A DNA stretch of 64,000 bases, from contig NZ_NIRS01000004.1 in the NCBI RefSeq assembly GCF_002934665.1, positions 684,501 to 748,500 of the forward strand, read 5' to 3'. Position numbers and translations under genes: made by a program. How positions within the stretch are numbered: the stretch's first letter is position 1; every line of letters begins with the position of its first letter. Positions 27,301 through 36,477 of the stretch are shown here, one piece after another. The notes under the pieces are model-generated. The model was not told the origin of the DNA. It did not search any database and saw nothing but the letters and a program-made list of their open reading frames with translations. The DNA is from Pseudomonas laurylsulfatiphila. GTDB lineage: Bacteria; Pseudomonadota; Gammaproteobacteria; Pseudomonadales; Pseudomonadaceae.

Positions 27301-27600
27301 TCAACTGATGTCGAACAGTTTGTCGAAGTTAGAGATGGCGAGGATTTTGCGCACGTCGGTATTGCTGTTGACCACGCGGATGTCGGAGTCATCGCCACCG
27401 GCGTGATCGCGCAGTAAAAGCAGCATGCCCAGGGCTGAGCTGTCGAGGTAAGTGGCGTCTTTCAGATCAACCACAACCGCCGATAGCGCCTTATCTTCGT
27501 AGGACTGACGAAATTCCTGATGTTTGGCGAAATCGAAACGCCCCTTGACCGAGATCGTCAGCTTTCGCCCATCGGGTGAGACTTCTGTAACAACTGGCAT
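27301..27600 (-). CDS. hsbA: anti-sigma factor antagonist HsbA (STAS domain)
   Basis: 99 residues, a single STAS domain with the regulatory Ser in ATYLDSSALGMLLLL. In P. aeruginosa its phosphorylation state decides between FlgM and the diguanylate cyclase HsbD. It is the first gene of hsbA-hsbR-hptB. Confidence 0.9.
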   Translation of the reverse strand: MPVVTEVSPDGRKLTISVKGRFDFAKHQEFRQSYEDKALSAVVVDLKDATYLDSSALGMLLLLRDHAGGDDSDIRVVNSNTDVRKILAISNFDKLFDIS

Positions 27601-27687
27601 GTCATGGCTTCCTTGTCATTTGTAAACCTGCTTGTACAAGGTTTAGCAGTTGGTAGAGGTTGGGGCAAGGCTGGAAATGGCGCAGAT

Positions 27688-27723
27688 CCTGTGGGAGCGT
27701 GGCTTGCCCGCGATGAACGATAA
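27688..27723. repeat. single REP
   Basis: CCTGTGGGAGCGTGGCTTGC followed by CCGCGATGAACG, downstream of fliJ on the minus strand. It is one arm only and lies between hsbA and fliJ. Confidence 0.7.
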
Positions 27724-27738
27724 CGCGGCCCACCCGAT

Positions 27739-28188
27739 TCAATACTGATCCTGCCGCGGCAAGCGCTGTGATAATTCGTCCAACAACTTTTGCTCGCGCC
27801 GGTCTTCGAGCGCCCGCGCCTCATCGGCATAGCGCTGAACCAGCTTGCGCAGACCTTCGACTCGGGCAAATGCCTGCTGCCAGGTTTCCCGGGCCTTGTT
27901 CAGGTTGTTTTGATGCCAGGCCAGGCTTTGCCGCTGCTGGTCGATGGCCGTGCCCAGTTGCGCCAGGAAGCCCTGATACCCCAGCAACCATTGGCCCGAG
28001 ACGCCGCCGCTGCCGCGTACGATCCATTGTTCCTGATAGTCGAGGCGGAAGGCTTCGAGGTCGGCGAGCTTGCTTTCCGCCAGGCGAACCTGCCCTTGAA
28101 AGTGCCCCAGGCGCTGGACCGCGGTTTTCTCGGCCTTTTCGGCCATTTCCACCACCGGCGCCAGCCTGCCTGCCCGACTCTGGGCCAT
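27739..28188 (-). CDS. fliJ: flagellar export chaperone FliJ
   Basis: 149 residues, an almost fully helical coiled coil with no cysteine-rich or membrane parts. It interacts with FliI and FlhA in the export apparatus. It lies six bases after fliI and ends the fliEFGHIJ operon. Sequence conservation is low in this family, so position is part of the evidence. Confidence 0.88.
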   Translation of the reverse strand: MAQSRAGRLAPVVEMAEKAEKTAVQRLGHFQGQVRLAESKLADLEAFRLDYQEQWIVRGSGGVSGQWLLGYQGFLAQLGTAIDQQRQSLAWHQNNLNKARETWQQAFARVEGLRKLVQRYADEARALEDRREQKLLDELSQRLPRQDQY

Positions 28189-28194
28189 GACCGC

Positions 28195-29553
28195 TTACCC
28201 GCCCGCCGCGGGCGCGAAGATCGAGGCGAGATACGCTTCGCTTTCGCCCAGGCTGATGCTGTCGTTGAGGCCCTGCCGCAGGTATTTGACCAGTTGCGGT
28301 TGCAGTGAAATCGCCAGGTCGGTCTCGCGATCGCCGCCGGCGACATAGGCGCCGACGCTGATCAGGTCGCGACTCTGTTGATAACGCGACCACAGCTGCT
28401 TGAAATACTGCGCACGAACCATGTGCTCCGGCGACACCACCGCCGGCATGACCCGGCTGATGGATGCTTCAATATCGATGGCCGGGTAATGTCCTTCCTC
28501 GGCCAGGCGCCGGGACAACACGATATGCCCGTCGAGTACACCCCGTGCCGAGTCGGCAATCGGGTCCTGCTGGTCGTCGCCTTCGGACAGCACGGTGTAG
28601 AACGCGGTGATCGAACCACCGCCCTTCTCCGCGTTACCGGCCCGCTCCACCAGTTTCGGCAGTTTGGCGAACACCGATGGCGGATAGCCCTTGGTCGCCG
28701 GTGGCTCGCCGATGGCCAGGGCGATTTCCCGCTGGGCCTGGGCAAAACGGGTCAGGGAATCCATCAGCAACAGGACATTCTTGCCCTTGTCGCGGAAATA
28801 TTCGGCGATGCGCGTGCAGTACATGGCGGCGCGCAGTCGCATCAGCGGCGCATCGTCCGCCGGGGACGCCACCACCACTGAACGCTTGAGTCCTTCTTCA
28901 CCGAGGATGTGCTCGATGAATTCCTTGACCTCACGACCCCGCTCACCGATCAGTCCGACGACGATAATGTCGGCCTCGGTAAAGCGCGTCATCATCCCCA
29001 GCAACACCGATTTACCGACACCGGTACCAGCAAACAGGCCGAGCCGCTGACCACGACCGACCGTCAACATGCCGTTGATGCAACGGATGCCCACGTCCAG
29101 CGGCTCGCTGATCGGCTCGCGCTTGAGCGGGTTGATGGTCGGGCCGTCCATCGGCACCCAGTCTTCGGCCTTCATCCCGCCCTTGCCGTCCAGTGCGCGA
29201 CCGGCACCGTCGAGCACCCGTCCGAGCATGCTCATGCCCATGGGCAGGCGACCGGTATCCGCCAGGGGCACCACTCGGGCGCCGGGGGCGATGCCGGCGA
29301 CACTGCCGACCGGCATCAGAAAGACTTTGCTGCCAGAGAAACCCATGACCTCGGCTTCCACCTGCACCGGGTGATAGCTGTCGTCATTGATGACCATGCA
29401 GCGGCTGCCCATGGCGGCGCGCAGGCCTTCGGCTTCGAGGGTCAGGCCGACCATGCGCAGCAGGCGGCCTTCGAGGATCGGTGCGCCCTCCAGTCCCGTG
29501 GCCTCGGCGTAGCTGCCCAGGCGTTTGGCGAAACTGGTGCGTTCAAGGCGCAT
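28195..29553 (-). CDS. fliI: flagellar export ATPase FliI
   Basis: About 452 residues, F1-beta-like. Walker A is [15 protein letters not shown]; the catalytic Glu lies in [13 protein letters not shown]; Walker B is [17 protein letters not shown]. The ATG at 29553 ([13 protein letters not shown]) overlaps the fliH 3' end by 11 bases; an ATG three codons upstream (29562) is possible. Confidence 0.95.
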   Translation of the reverse strand: MRLERTSFAKRLGSYAEATGLEGAPILEGRLLRMVGLTLEAEGLRAAMGSRCMVINDDSYHPVQVEAEVMGFSGSKVFLMPVGSVAGIAPGARVVPLADTGRLPMGMSMLGRVLDGAGRALDGKGGMKAEDWVPMDGPTINPLKREPISEPLDVGIRCINGMLTVGRGQRLGLFAGTGVGKSVLLGMMTRFTEADIIVVGLIGERGREVKEFIEHILGEEGLKRSVVVASPADDAPLMRLRAAMYCTRIAEYFRDKGKNVLLLMDSLTRFAQAQREIALAIGEPPATKGYPPSVFAKLPKLVERAGNAEKGGGSITAFYTVLSEGDDQQDPIADSARGVLDGHIVLSRRLAEEGHYPAIDIEASISRVMPAVVSPEHMVRAQYFKQLWSRYQQSRDLISVGAYVAGGDRETDLAISLQPQLVKYLRQGLNDSISLGESEAYLASIFAPAAGG

Positions 29554-30340
29554 CGGGGACATCCGGAGCCGGAGCGCCCGCAGGCTTGCCTTCGATCGGC
29601 AGTTCCAGGCTCAGGTCCGGCGCAGCCGGGTGCAAGGCCTGCTCGTGCAGCTGATCGAACAGCTTGTCCATCACCCGCGCGACGCGGGTTTCCACCGTGG
29701 CATCGATACGGCTGTGTTCTGTCTCGACCCGGCAACCGCCGGGCAACAACGACTCGTCTTCGACGATGCGCCAGGTTTCTTCATGGCGTTCGCGCAGGGC
29801 TTTGACCTGTTCGAAATCCTGCGGGTTGATGTACAGCCGCACATTGCCCACGCCCAGCGGCAAGAGCTTCAGTGCATCGCGCATGACGTGTTCGATCTGC
29901 GTCGAGTCGATGGCCAGTTCGCGCTGGATCACCTGTCTGGTGATGTGTTGCACGAGGTCGACCAGGGACTTTTCGATCTGGGTGTCCTGTTCGGCGATGG
30001 GCTCGAACAGGTGGGTCATCAATTGCTCCAGCGCCGCGATCTTGGCGGTCAGGGCCACTTCGGCTTCCTGGCGGACCTTGAGCGTGGTGCTGTGGAAACC
30101 TTCCTTCTCACCCACCGCGAAACCTTCGTTGTAGGCTTCCTGGCGAATGCTTTCGAGTTCTTCGAGGGTCAGTGGCTGGACTTCCTCCAGCGGCACTTCC
30201 TCCATTTCCGGCGGCTCAGGTTCCGGTTCAGGCTCCGGCTCGGGTTCCGGCGGGTCGAAACTGGGCAGCGCCCAGGTATCGAAGCCACTGACATCCCTGG
30301 CCCGGATCAGGTCAGTGGGTGCATCATCATTCTTGACCAT
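29543..30340 (-). CDS. fliH: flagellar export regulator FliH
   Basis: 265 residues. A Pro-Glu repeat tract (about residues 29-45) precedes a Glu/Ala-rich coiled coil and a C-terminal FliI-binding domain ([20 protein letters not shown]). It overlaps the fliI start and follows fliG by four bases. FliH anchors and restrains FliI. Confidence 0.92.
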   Translation of the reverse strand: MVKNDDAPTDLIRARDVSGFDTWALPSFDPPEPEPEPEPEPEPPEMEEVPLEEVQPLTLEELESIRQEAYNEGFAVGEKEGFHSTTLKVRQEAEVALTAKIAALEQLMTHLFEPIAEQDTQIEKSLVDLVQHITRQVIQRELAIDSTQIEHVMRDALKLLPLGVGNVRLYINPQDFEQVKALRERHEETWRIVEDESLLPGGCRVETEHSRIDATVETRVARVMDKLFDQLHEQALHPAAPDLSLELPIEGKPAGAPAPDVPDAP

Positions 30341-30344
30341 GGTG

Positions 30345-31364
30345 TTAGATCATTTCCTCGCCGCCCTTGCCGCCGAGAACGATTTCTCCGGCTTCGGCCA
30401 TACGGCGGGCGATGGTGAGGATTTCCTTCTGCGCGGTTTCCACATCGCTGACGCGCACCGGGCCCTTGGCTTCCAGGTCGTCGCGCAACAGTTCGGCGGC
30501 ACGTTTGGACATGTTCTTGAAGATCTTCTCCTTGACGCCTTCGTCCGACCCCTTGAGGGCCAGCACCAGTACATCGGAGGACACCTCGCGGAGCAGCGCC
30601 TGGATGCCGCGGTCGTCGACATCGGCCAGGTTGTTGAACACGAACATGAGGTCTTCGATCTGACCGGACAGGTCTTCGTCGACTTCGCGGATCGAATCCA
30701 TGAGCTGGCCTTCGATCGAGCTGTCGAGGAAGTTCATGATGTCCGCCGCCCGCTTGATGCCACCCAGGGTGGTGCGCGAGGCATTCGAGTTGCCGGAGAA
30801 CTGCTTCTCGAGAATCTGGTTGAGTTCTTTCAGGGCTGCCGGTTGCACGGTGTTCAGCGAGGACACGCGCAGGATGATGTCCAGTCGCACCTTGTGGTCG
30901 AAGTTGCCGAGTACTTCACCGGCCTGGTCCGGATCGAGGTAGGCCACCACGATCGCCTGGATCTGCGGGTGCTCATAACGGATCACGTCGGCGACGGCGC
31001 GCGGCTCCATCCACTTCAGGCTGTCGAGGCCGCTGGTGTTGCCACCCAGCAGGATGCGGTCGATCAGGCCGTTGGCCTTGTCTTCGCCCAGGGCCTGGGT
31101 GAGCATTTTGCGCACATAGTCGTCGGAGCCGACGCCCAGGCTGGTCTGGTCGCCGACGATATCGACGAACTCGCTCATCACCTGCTCGACCTGCTCACGG
31201 TGCACATTACCCATCTGGGCCATGGCCACGCCCACGCGCTGAACCTCTTTGGGGCCCATGTGGCGCAGTACCTGGGCCGCATCGGTGGAGCCCAGGGACA
31301 GCAACAGGATTGCGGCTTTGTCGACCTTGGACAGTTTGGCGGCAACGGCTCGGTTATCACTCAT
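30345..31364 (-). CDS. fliG: flagellar motor switch protein FliG
   Basis: 339 residues of three ARM-like domains. The EHPQ motif (RYEHPQIQAIVVAYL) is in the middle domain, and the charged torque helix (DDRGIQALLREVSSDVL) is in the C-terminal domain. It overlaps the fliF stop by eight bases and forms the upper C-ring. Confidence 0.95.
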   Translation of the reverse strand: MSDNRAVAAKLSKVDKAAILLLSLGSTDAAQVLRHMGPKEVQRVGVAMAQMGNVHREQVEQVMSEFVDIVGDQTSLGVGSDDYVRKMLTQALGEDKANGLIDRILLGGNTSGLDSLKWMEPRAVADVIRYEHPQIQAIVVAYLDPDQAGEVLGNFDHKVRLDIILRVSSLNTVQPAALKELNQILEKQFSGNSNASRTTLGGIKRAADIMNFLDSSIEGQLMDSIREVDEDLSGQIEDLMFVFNNLADVDDRGIQALLREVSSDVLVLALKGSDEGVKEKIFKNMSKRAAELLRDDLEAKGPVRVSDVETAQKEILTIARRMAEAGEIVLGGKGGEEMI

Positions 31365-33144
31365 CTGCGTTAATCCACTCTTTCACGACCTGGGCCACAC
31401 GACCCGGGTCTTCGGCCACCAGACTCTTGATTGCGTTCAACTGAGCGTCATAACCCTCGCTCGGGCTCGGCAGCAGAATGCTGGTCGGACCACCGAGGCT
31501 GACACGGTCGTTGGCCAGCTCACCATCCAGACCGCCCATGCCACCCAACTCGACGTCGCTGCCGATACCGGCCAGCTGCTTGCCTTTGCCGCCACCGGTG
31601 ATGTTGTTGAGCACCGGACGCAGGACACCGAACACCAGCACCAGAATGAACAGCACACCCAGCACTTGCTTGACGATGTCCCAGAACCACGGCTGGGAGT
31701 AGAACGGAATATCGGCAATCACCTCGCCGCGCTCGGCGGAGAACGGCATGTTGATCACACTGACGCTGTCGCCACGGCTGGCATCGAAGCCGACCGCATC
31801 CTGCACCAGACGGGTGAAGCGCGCCAATTCATCGGCGGTCCACGGCGCACGGCTGGTTTCGCCGTTGGCCGGGTTGATCTTGACCTGATCATCGACCACC
31901 ACCGACACCGACAGGCGATTCAACCGGCCCTGCTGCTGCTTGGTGTGGCTGATGGAACGGTCGAGTTCGAAGTTCTTGGTCGATTGTTGACGCTTGTCCG
32001 CAGGGTACGGAGCAAGCATCGGCTGGCCGGTGGCCGGGTCCATGATTTGCTGGCCGTTGGCGTCGATCAGAGGCTGCCCTGGCTGCACCATGCCGGCCGA
32101 CGCAGTCGCGCCACCGGTGGTTTGCGGCGCGGAGGCCGGCGATGGCGGCTGGTTGCTCAAGGCACCCGGCACGCCTTGCGGGCCGTTGCTGGCGGTACGT
32201 TGTTCGTTGACCGACTGCTCGCTGCGTAACGCCGGTTGATCCGGATTGAACTGCTCGGACGTCGACTCGACCGCACTGAAGTCCACATCGGCGGACACTT
32301 CGGCTTTGTAGCGATCGTTGCCCAGCACCGGCTGCAGGATGTTGTGCACGCGCTGGGTGAGCATGCTTTCCATGCGACGGCTGTAGTCGAACTGCTTGCC
32401 GGCCATGGTCAGCTCGGAGTTCTCCGCCTGATCCGAGAGCAGGTTGCCCTTCTGGTCGACGACGGTGATCTGCGACTTGCTGAGTTCGGGAACGCTGGTC
32501 GCCACCAGGTTGATGATCGCCACGACCTGGCCTGGCTCGAGGGAGCGACCGGAATAGAGTTCAACCAGCACCGATGCACTCGGCTTGCGCTCGTCGCGCA
32601 CGAACACCGAACTCTTCGGGATCGCCAGGTGCACGCGGGCTCCCTTGACGTTGTTCAGGCTGGAAATGGTGCGGGCCAGTTCGCCTTCGAGGCCGCGACG
32701 ATAGCGGGTCGCTTCCATGAACTGACTGGTACCCAGCCCTTGTTCCTTGTCGAGGATTTCAAAACCGATGTTGCCGTCGCTGGGAGTGACACCAGCGCCC
32801 GCGAGTTTGAGCCGCGCACGGGACAGGTCATCGGCCTTGACCAGCAAGGCACCGGAATTGGGTTCGACGGTGTACGGAATATCGGCGGAGGCCAGGGTAT
32901 CCATGACCTGCTTGGCGTCCATACCGGCAAGGCTGCCGTACAGAGGCCGGTAGTCCGGCTGTTGAGACCACAACACCACGGCAAAACCAATCGCCACGCT
33001 CGCCGCCAGACCGACCAACAGGCCCACCTGACGCAACATGGTCATCTCGGAGAGGTTTTCCAGGAAGGACAACCCGAACAGCGGCGGTTTGCCGTCTATT
33101 GGAGTGGCCTTGGCCGGAACATTATCGGCGACTGCTTCTGCCAT
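31357..33144 (-). CDS. fliF: flagellar MS-ring protein FliF
   Basis: 595 residues. Two membrane helices (about 38-60 and 460-480) flank the periplasmic ring-building motifs (ADIPYTVEPNSGALLVKADD, ARVHLAIPKSSVF) and a long Pro/Gln/Ala-rich loop. The C-terminus (PGRVAQVVKEWINADE) binds FliG. Confidence 0.95.
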   Translation of the reverse strand: MAEAVADNVPAKATPIDGKPPLFGLSFLENLSEMTMLRQVGLLVGLAASVAIGFAVVLWSQQPDYRPLYGSLAGMDAKQVMDTLASADIPYTVEPNSGALLVKADDLSRARLKLAGAGVTPSDGNIGFEILDKEQGLGTSQFMEATRYRRGLEGELARTISSLNNVKGARVHLAIPKSSVFVRDERKPSASVLVELYSGRSLEPGQVVAIINLVATSVPELSKSQITVVDQKGNLLSDQAENSELTMAGKQFDYSRRMESMLTQRVHNILQPVLGNDRYKAEVSADVDFSAVESTSEQFNPDQPALRSEQSVNEQRTASNGPQGVPGALSNQPPSPASAPQTTGGATASAGMVQPGQPLIDANGQQIMDPATGQPMLAPYPADKRQQSTKNFELDRSISHTKQQQGRLNRLSVSVVVDDQVKINPANGETSRAPWTADELARFTRLVQDAVGFDASRGDSVSVINMPFSAERGEVIADIPFYSQPWFWDIVKQVLGVLFILVLVFGVLRPVLNNITGGGKGKQLAGIGSDVELGGMGGLDGELANDRVSLGGPTSILLPSPSEGYDAQLNAIKSLVAEDPGRVAQVVKEWINADE

Positions 33145-33160
33145 GACTCAATCTCGTCCT

Positions 33161-33487
33161 TTAAACCGGCATCTGCATGATGTCTTGGTAGGCCTGTACC
33201 AGCTTGTTGCGCACCTGGGTCAACGCCTGGAATGACACACTGGCCTTCTGCGAGGAAATCATCACGTCTGTCAGGTCGACGCCGCTTTTGCCGATTTCGA
33301 AGGCGCTGGCCAACTGAGTGGAAGCCTGTTGGGTGTCGTTCACTTTATTGACGGCCTGGCCGAGCATGTCGGAAAAGCTGCTGCCCGACACTTCAGGGAC
33401 AGCAGTCGCTTTCGGCGCAGACATGGCATCCATTTGCATGGCGCGCATATCCAGCATCAACCGATTGAATTCAATACCTTGGCTCAT
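33161..33487 (-). CDS. fliE: flagellar hook-basal body protein FliE
   Basis: 108 residues starting [20 protein letters not shown]. The conserved C-terminus [20 protein letters not shown] joins the MS ring to the rod. The ATG at 33487 fits the family length; twelve upstream codons were excluded. It is the first gene of fliEFGHIJ and has a sigma-54 site about 60 bases upstream. Confidence 0.94.
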   Translation of the reverse strand: MSQGIEFNRLMLDMRAMQMDAMSAPKATAVPEVSGSSFSDMLGQAVNKVNDTQQASTQLASAFEIGKSGVDLTDVMISSQKASVSFQALTQVRNKLVQAYQDIMQMPV

Positions 33488-33547
33488 GGTCTCTCTCTTT
33501 GACGACCCGCAATTTTTTGACACTCACTCGGCGGGTTATGAGGTGTT

Positions 33548-33563
33548 AGCAACAAGGGTGCCA
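33548..33563 (-). promoter_or_regulatory. sigma-54 promoter of the fliE operon
   Basis: Minus-strand TGGCACCCTTGTTGCT is a near-consensus -24/-12 element with ten-base spacing, about 60 bases before the fliE ATG. Confidence 0.85.
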
Positions 33564-33614
33564 GCTCCATGGCTGCTCCAAACAAAAGCTCTTTGCCCCG
33601 CAAATCACTGCAAA

Positions 33615-33709
33615 AACTGTGGGAGCGAGCCTGCTCGCGAAGAGGGAGCGTCAGTCGACATTCATGTACCTGACACACCGCCTTCGCGAGCAGGCTCGCT
33701 CCCACAGTT
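33615..33709. repeat. REP doublet between fleR and fliE
   Basis: AACTGTGGGAGCGAGCCTGC and its inverted partner ending GCTCGCTCCCACAGTT are long, nearly perfect arms spaced by about 40 bases. It lies downstream of fleR on the minus strand. Confidence 0.85.
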
Positions 33710-33736
33710 TTAGATCGGCGTTGTGTGCATCTACTT

Positions 33737-35122
33737 TCAGGTGGCGAATAAATACGCTTCCACATCCATGCCGGCATCGCGCATCTGCGCCAGCTTGTAG
33801 CGCAGGGTTCGCGGGCTGATCCCCAGGCGCTCGGCTGCCTCTTTGCGCCGACCGCGCTCGGCGCGCAGGGTATCGATGATCATCTGGAACTCACGGCGAC
33901 GCAGGTCATCACCCAGCGCACCGGCCGACTCGGACTCGACCTCCACAGGCCGCACCGGGGCCGCAACCGACACTGGCAACGGAGCGCAGGCCACCGGCCC
34001 GGCCAGGCAGAAGTCCTGCGGCTGGATCACACCGCCCTGTTGCAAAATCAGCGCGCGTTGAATCGCGTTGTCCAGTTCACGCACGTTACCTGGCCACGGA
34101 TAACCGATCAGGCACGCCTGAGCCTCGGGCGACAGCCTGGCAGCCGAATGCTTCATCTTATTGACGTGTTTGGCCAAAAGACGCTCGGCCAACGGCAGAA
34201 TGTCAGCGGTACGCTCGCGCAGCGGACGCCAGGCCAGCGGAAACACCGACAGGCGATAATAGAGATCTTCGCGAAAGCGCCCCGCCGCCACTTCACCCGC
34301 CAGGTCGCGGTTGGTGGTTGCGACCACGCGAATATCCAGCGCGATCGGTTTACGCGCCCCAACCCTCTCGACCTCGCGCTCCTGCAGTACACGCAGCAAT
34401 TTGGCCTGGAGCCCCAGGGGCATTTCGGAAATTTCGTCGAGCAGCAGGGTGCCGCCGTCGGCCTGCTCGAACTTGCCGGCTTGCGCGGCAATGGCGCCGG
34501 TAAAGGAACCCTTCTCGTGACCGAACAACGTCGCTTCGAGCATGTTGTCCGGGATCGCGGCGCAGTTGATCGCAATGAACGGCTGACTGGCTCGATGAGA
34601 ATGCTGATGGATGTAACGCGCCAGCACCTCCTTGCCCGTGCCCGACTCACCCGAGATCAATACCGTGGAATCACTGCGCGCAACACGCGCCGCCAGCTCG
34701 AGCAACTGCGCGCTCGCCGGCTCGAACGCTACCGGCCCCTCACCCTCGGCCAGGCCAAGACTGCCCAGGGCATGGCGCGCCACCAGATCGAGCAACGCCT
34801 TGGGTTCGAATGGCTTGACCAGGTAGTCCGCCGCCCCCTGGCGCATCGCATCGACCGCACGCTCGACCGCACCGTGAGCCGTCATCAGCAACACCGGCAA
34901 CTGCGGCTGCCGCGCTCGCAGCATGCCCAGCAACTGGTGACCGTCCATGCCTGGCATGTTGACGTCGCTGATCACCAGGCTGAAGGCCTCGCCGTCGACA
35001 ACCGCCAGTGCCTCTTGCGCCGAACCCACCGCCTTGTATTCGTGCCCCGCGAGCAACAGCGTATCAGCCAGTGCCTCGCGCAACGCACGGTCGTCCTCGA
35101 CCAACAGAACCTTGATGCCCAT
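33737..35122 (-). CDS. fleR: sigma-54 response regulator FleR
   Basis: 461 residues. Receiver (MGIKVLLVEDD, phospho-Asp in VISDVNMPGMDG), AAA+ domain (Walker [18 protein letters not shown] loop; TLLLDEI Walker B) and a Fis-type helix-turn-helix (RRKEAAERLGISPRTLRYKL). The ATG at 35122 was chosen over an upstream extension that overlaps fleS. It activates class III genes such as fliE and flgF homologues' middle tier in P. aeruginosa. Confidence 0.93.
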   Translation of the reverse strand: MGIKVLLVEDDRALREALADTLLLAGHEYKAVGSAQEALAVVDGEAFSLVISDVNMPGMDGHQLLGMLRARQPQLPVLLMTAHGAVERAVDAMRQGAADYLVKPFEPKALLDLVARHALGSLGLAEGEGPVAFEPASAQLLELAARVARSDSTVLISGESGTGKEVLARYIHQHSHRASQPFIAINCAAIPDNMLEATLFGHEKGSFTGAIAAQAGKFEQADGGTLLLDEISEMPLGLQAKLLRVLQEREVERVGARKPIALDIRVVATTNRDLAGEVAAGRFREDLYYRLSVFPLAWRPLRERTADILPLAERLLAKHVNKMKHSAARLSPEAQACLIGYPWPGNVRELDNAIQRALILQQGGVIQPQDFCLAGPVACAPLPVSVAAPVRPVEVESESAGALGDDLRRREFQMIIDTLRAERGRRKEAAERLGISPRTLRYKLAQMRDAGMDVEAYLFAT

Positions 35123-35127
35123 CTCTG

Positions 35128-36351
35128 TCACTCCGCTCCCTGAGCGTTGCTGAACAGCGGCAGGATCACCTGCGCGCAAGTGCCGCGACCGAGCCGCGAA
35201 CGCAGCTGCAATTCTCCCTGATGCGCACGGGCCACCGCCTTGACCACGGTCAGGCCAAGGCCGGTTCCGGTGGTCTTGGTGGTAAAAAAGGGTTCGCCCA
35301 ATCGCGCCAGAACCGCAGCATCGATACCCGAACCACTGTCACTGACACACAGGCGCAGGGTGTTGCCGCGGGTGTAGAGGTGAATCTTCAGGCGCAGTTG
35401 ACCGGCACCGGCCTGAATGGCGTTCTCGATCAGGTTGAGGATCGCGCCGACCAGGGTGTCGCGATTGCACAGCAACTCCCCCGAATGACTGTCGCACTGC
35501 CAGCGGATCGGCAGGTCCTGCACGTGGGTCAGTGCGGCCGCCTGTAGCGATTGCATCAGTTGGCCAGGGGTTACGCGGTCGGTCAGCGGCAACTCACCGC
35601 GAGCAAACACCAGCATGTCGCGCACCTGGTGTTCGAGCTCGTGCAGGCGCTCCTTGAGACGCCCGGCAAAACGCTGCTGGGTAGCGACCGGCAACGCTTG
35701 CTCGGTCAAATGACTGGCGTACAGCAACGCGGCGGACAACGGCGTGCGTATCTGATGAGCCAAGGAAGCGACCATGCGCCCCAACGACGACAGACGCTCA
35801 TGACGAGCCAATTGATCCTGCAGATGGCGGGTTTCAGTCAGGTCATTGAGCAACACCAACTGGCCAGGCTCGGCGTCCAGCGAGCGCGTGGCAATCGACA
35901 GACGCCGGCCATCCTTGAGGGAGACCTCATGGCCATCGTCTTCGCGAGGTGCAAAACAGCGGGCAATGACGTGGCGCCACAATTCACCTTCCAGCGGCAG
36001 GCCCAGCAACTCGCACGCCGCCGGATTGGCTTCGCGCACGATGCCCTGGGCGTCGATGACGATGACACCGCCGGGTAACAGATCAAGGAGGTTTTGCAGA
36101 CGGTTCGCCAGGCGTTCTTTTTCCGCCAGCTCCTGCATGCGCTGGGCGCTGACCACCGCCAGTTCACCCTTGAGCTCGGTGACCCGGGCTTCAAGCATGC
36201 TGTAGGAATCGGTCAACTGACTGGACATCTGATTGAACAGCGCGAATGTCTGCTCAAGGCCCAGCCGGCTCGCCTGCTCTACGGACGACGGTTGCCGCGA
36301 AGCATCCCCAAAAGCATCTGAGGCAGGCGATATCTGGGCGGATGGGGGCAT
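35128..36351 (-). CDS. fleS: sensor histidine kinase FleS
   Basis: 407 residues, no membrane segment. An N-terminal coiled coil, a PAS domain (GGVIVIDAQGIVREANPAAC), HisKA with the His in SLAHQIRTPLSAAL and HATPase_c (NLIENAIQAG, VSDSGSGID, GTGLGLTVV). It is a cytoplasmic kinase for FleR; the two genes are five bases apart. Confidence 0.93.
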   Translation of the reverse strand: MPPSAQISPASDAFGDASRQPSSVEQASRLGLEQTFALFNQMSSQLTDSYSMLEARVTELKGELAVVSAQRMQELAEKERLANRLQNLLDLLPGGVIVIDAQGIVREANPAACELLGLPLEGELWRHVIARCFAPREDDGHEVSLKDGRRLSIATRSLDAEPGQLVLLNDLTETRHLQDQLARHERLSSLGRMVASLAHQIRTPLSAALLYASHLTEQALPVATQQRFAGRLKERLHELEHQVRDMLVFARGELPLTDRVTPGQLMQSLQAAALTHVQDLPIRWQCDSHSGELLCNRDTLVGAILNLIENAIQAGAGQLRLKIHLYTRGNTLRLCVSDSGSGIDAAVLARLGEPFFTTKTTGTGLGLTVVKAVARAHQGELQLRSRLGRGTCAQVILPLFSNAQGAE

Positions 36352-36404
36352 GGTGCTCTCTCGCTTGGCTGACCGTCAGTGAAACGGAACGTTGCGAGGG
36401 ACAA

Positions 36405-36420
36405 AGCAATACCCATGCCT
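36405..36420 (-). promoter_or_regulatory. sigma-54 promoter of fleSR
   Basis: Minus-strand AGGCATGGGTATTGCT has exact -24/-12 spacing and lies about 55 bases upstream of the fleS ATG. It agrees with the known FleQ/RpoN control of fleSR. Confidence 0.82.
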
Positions 36421-36450
36421 AAAAAAAACTTCTTATAAATGAATGGATTG

Positions 36451-36477
36451 AAAAACAGGCGTCAATCATCCGCCTGT
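36451..36477 (-). terminator. fleQ terminator overlapping its stop codon
   Basis: On the minus strand ACAGGCG-(gatgattga)-CGCCTGTTTTTC makes a GC stem followed by a T-run. The last fleQ codons and its TGA lie in the 5' stem arm and the loop, so coding and termination signals are fused. Confidence 0.7.
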
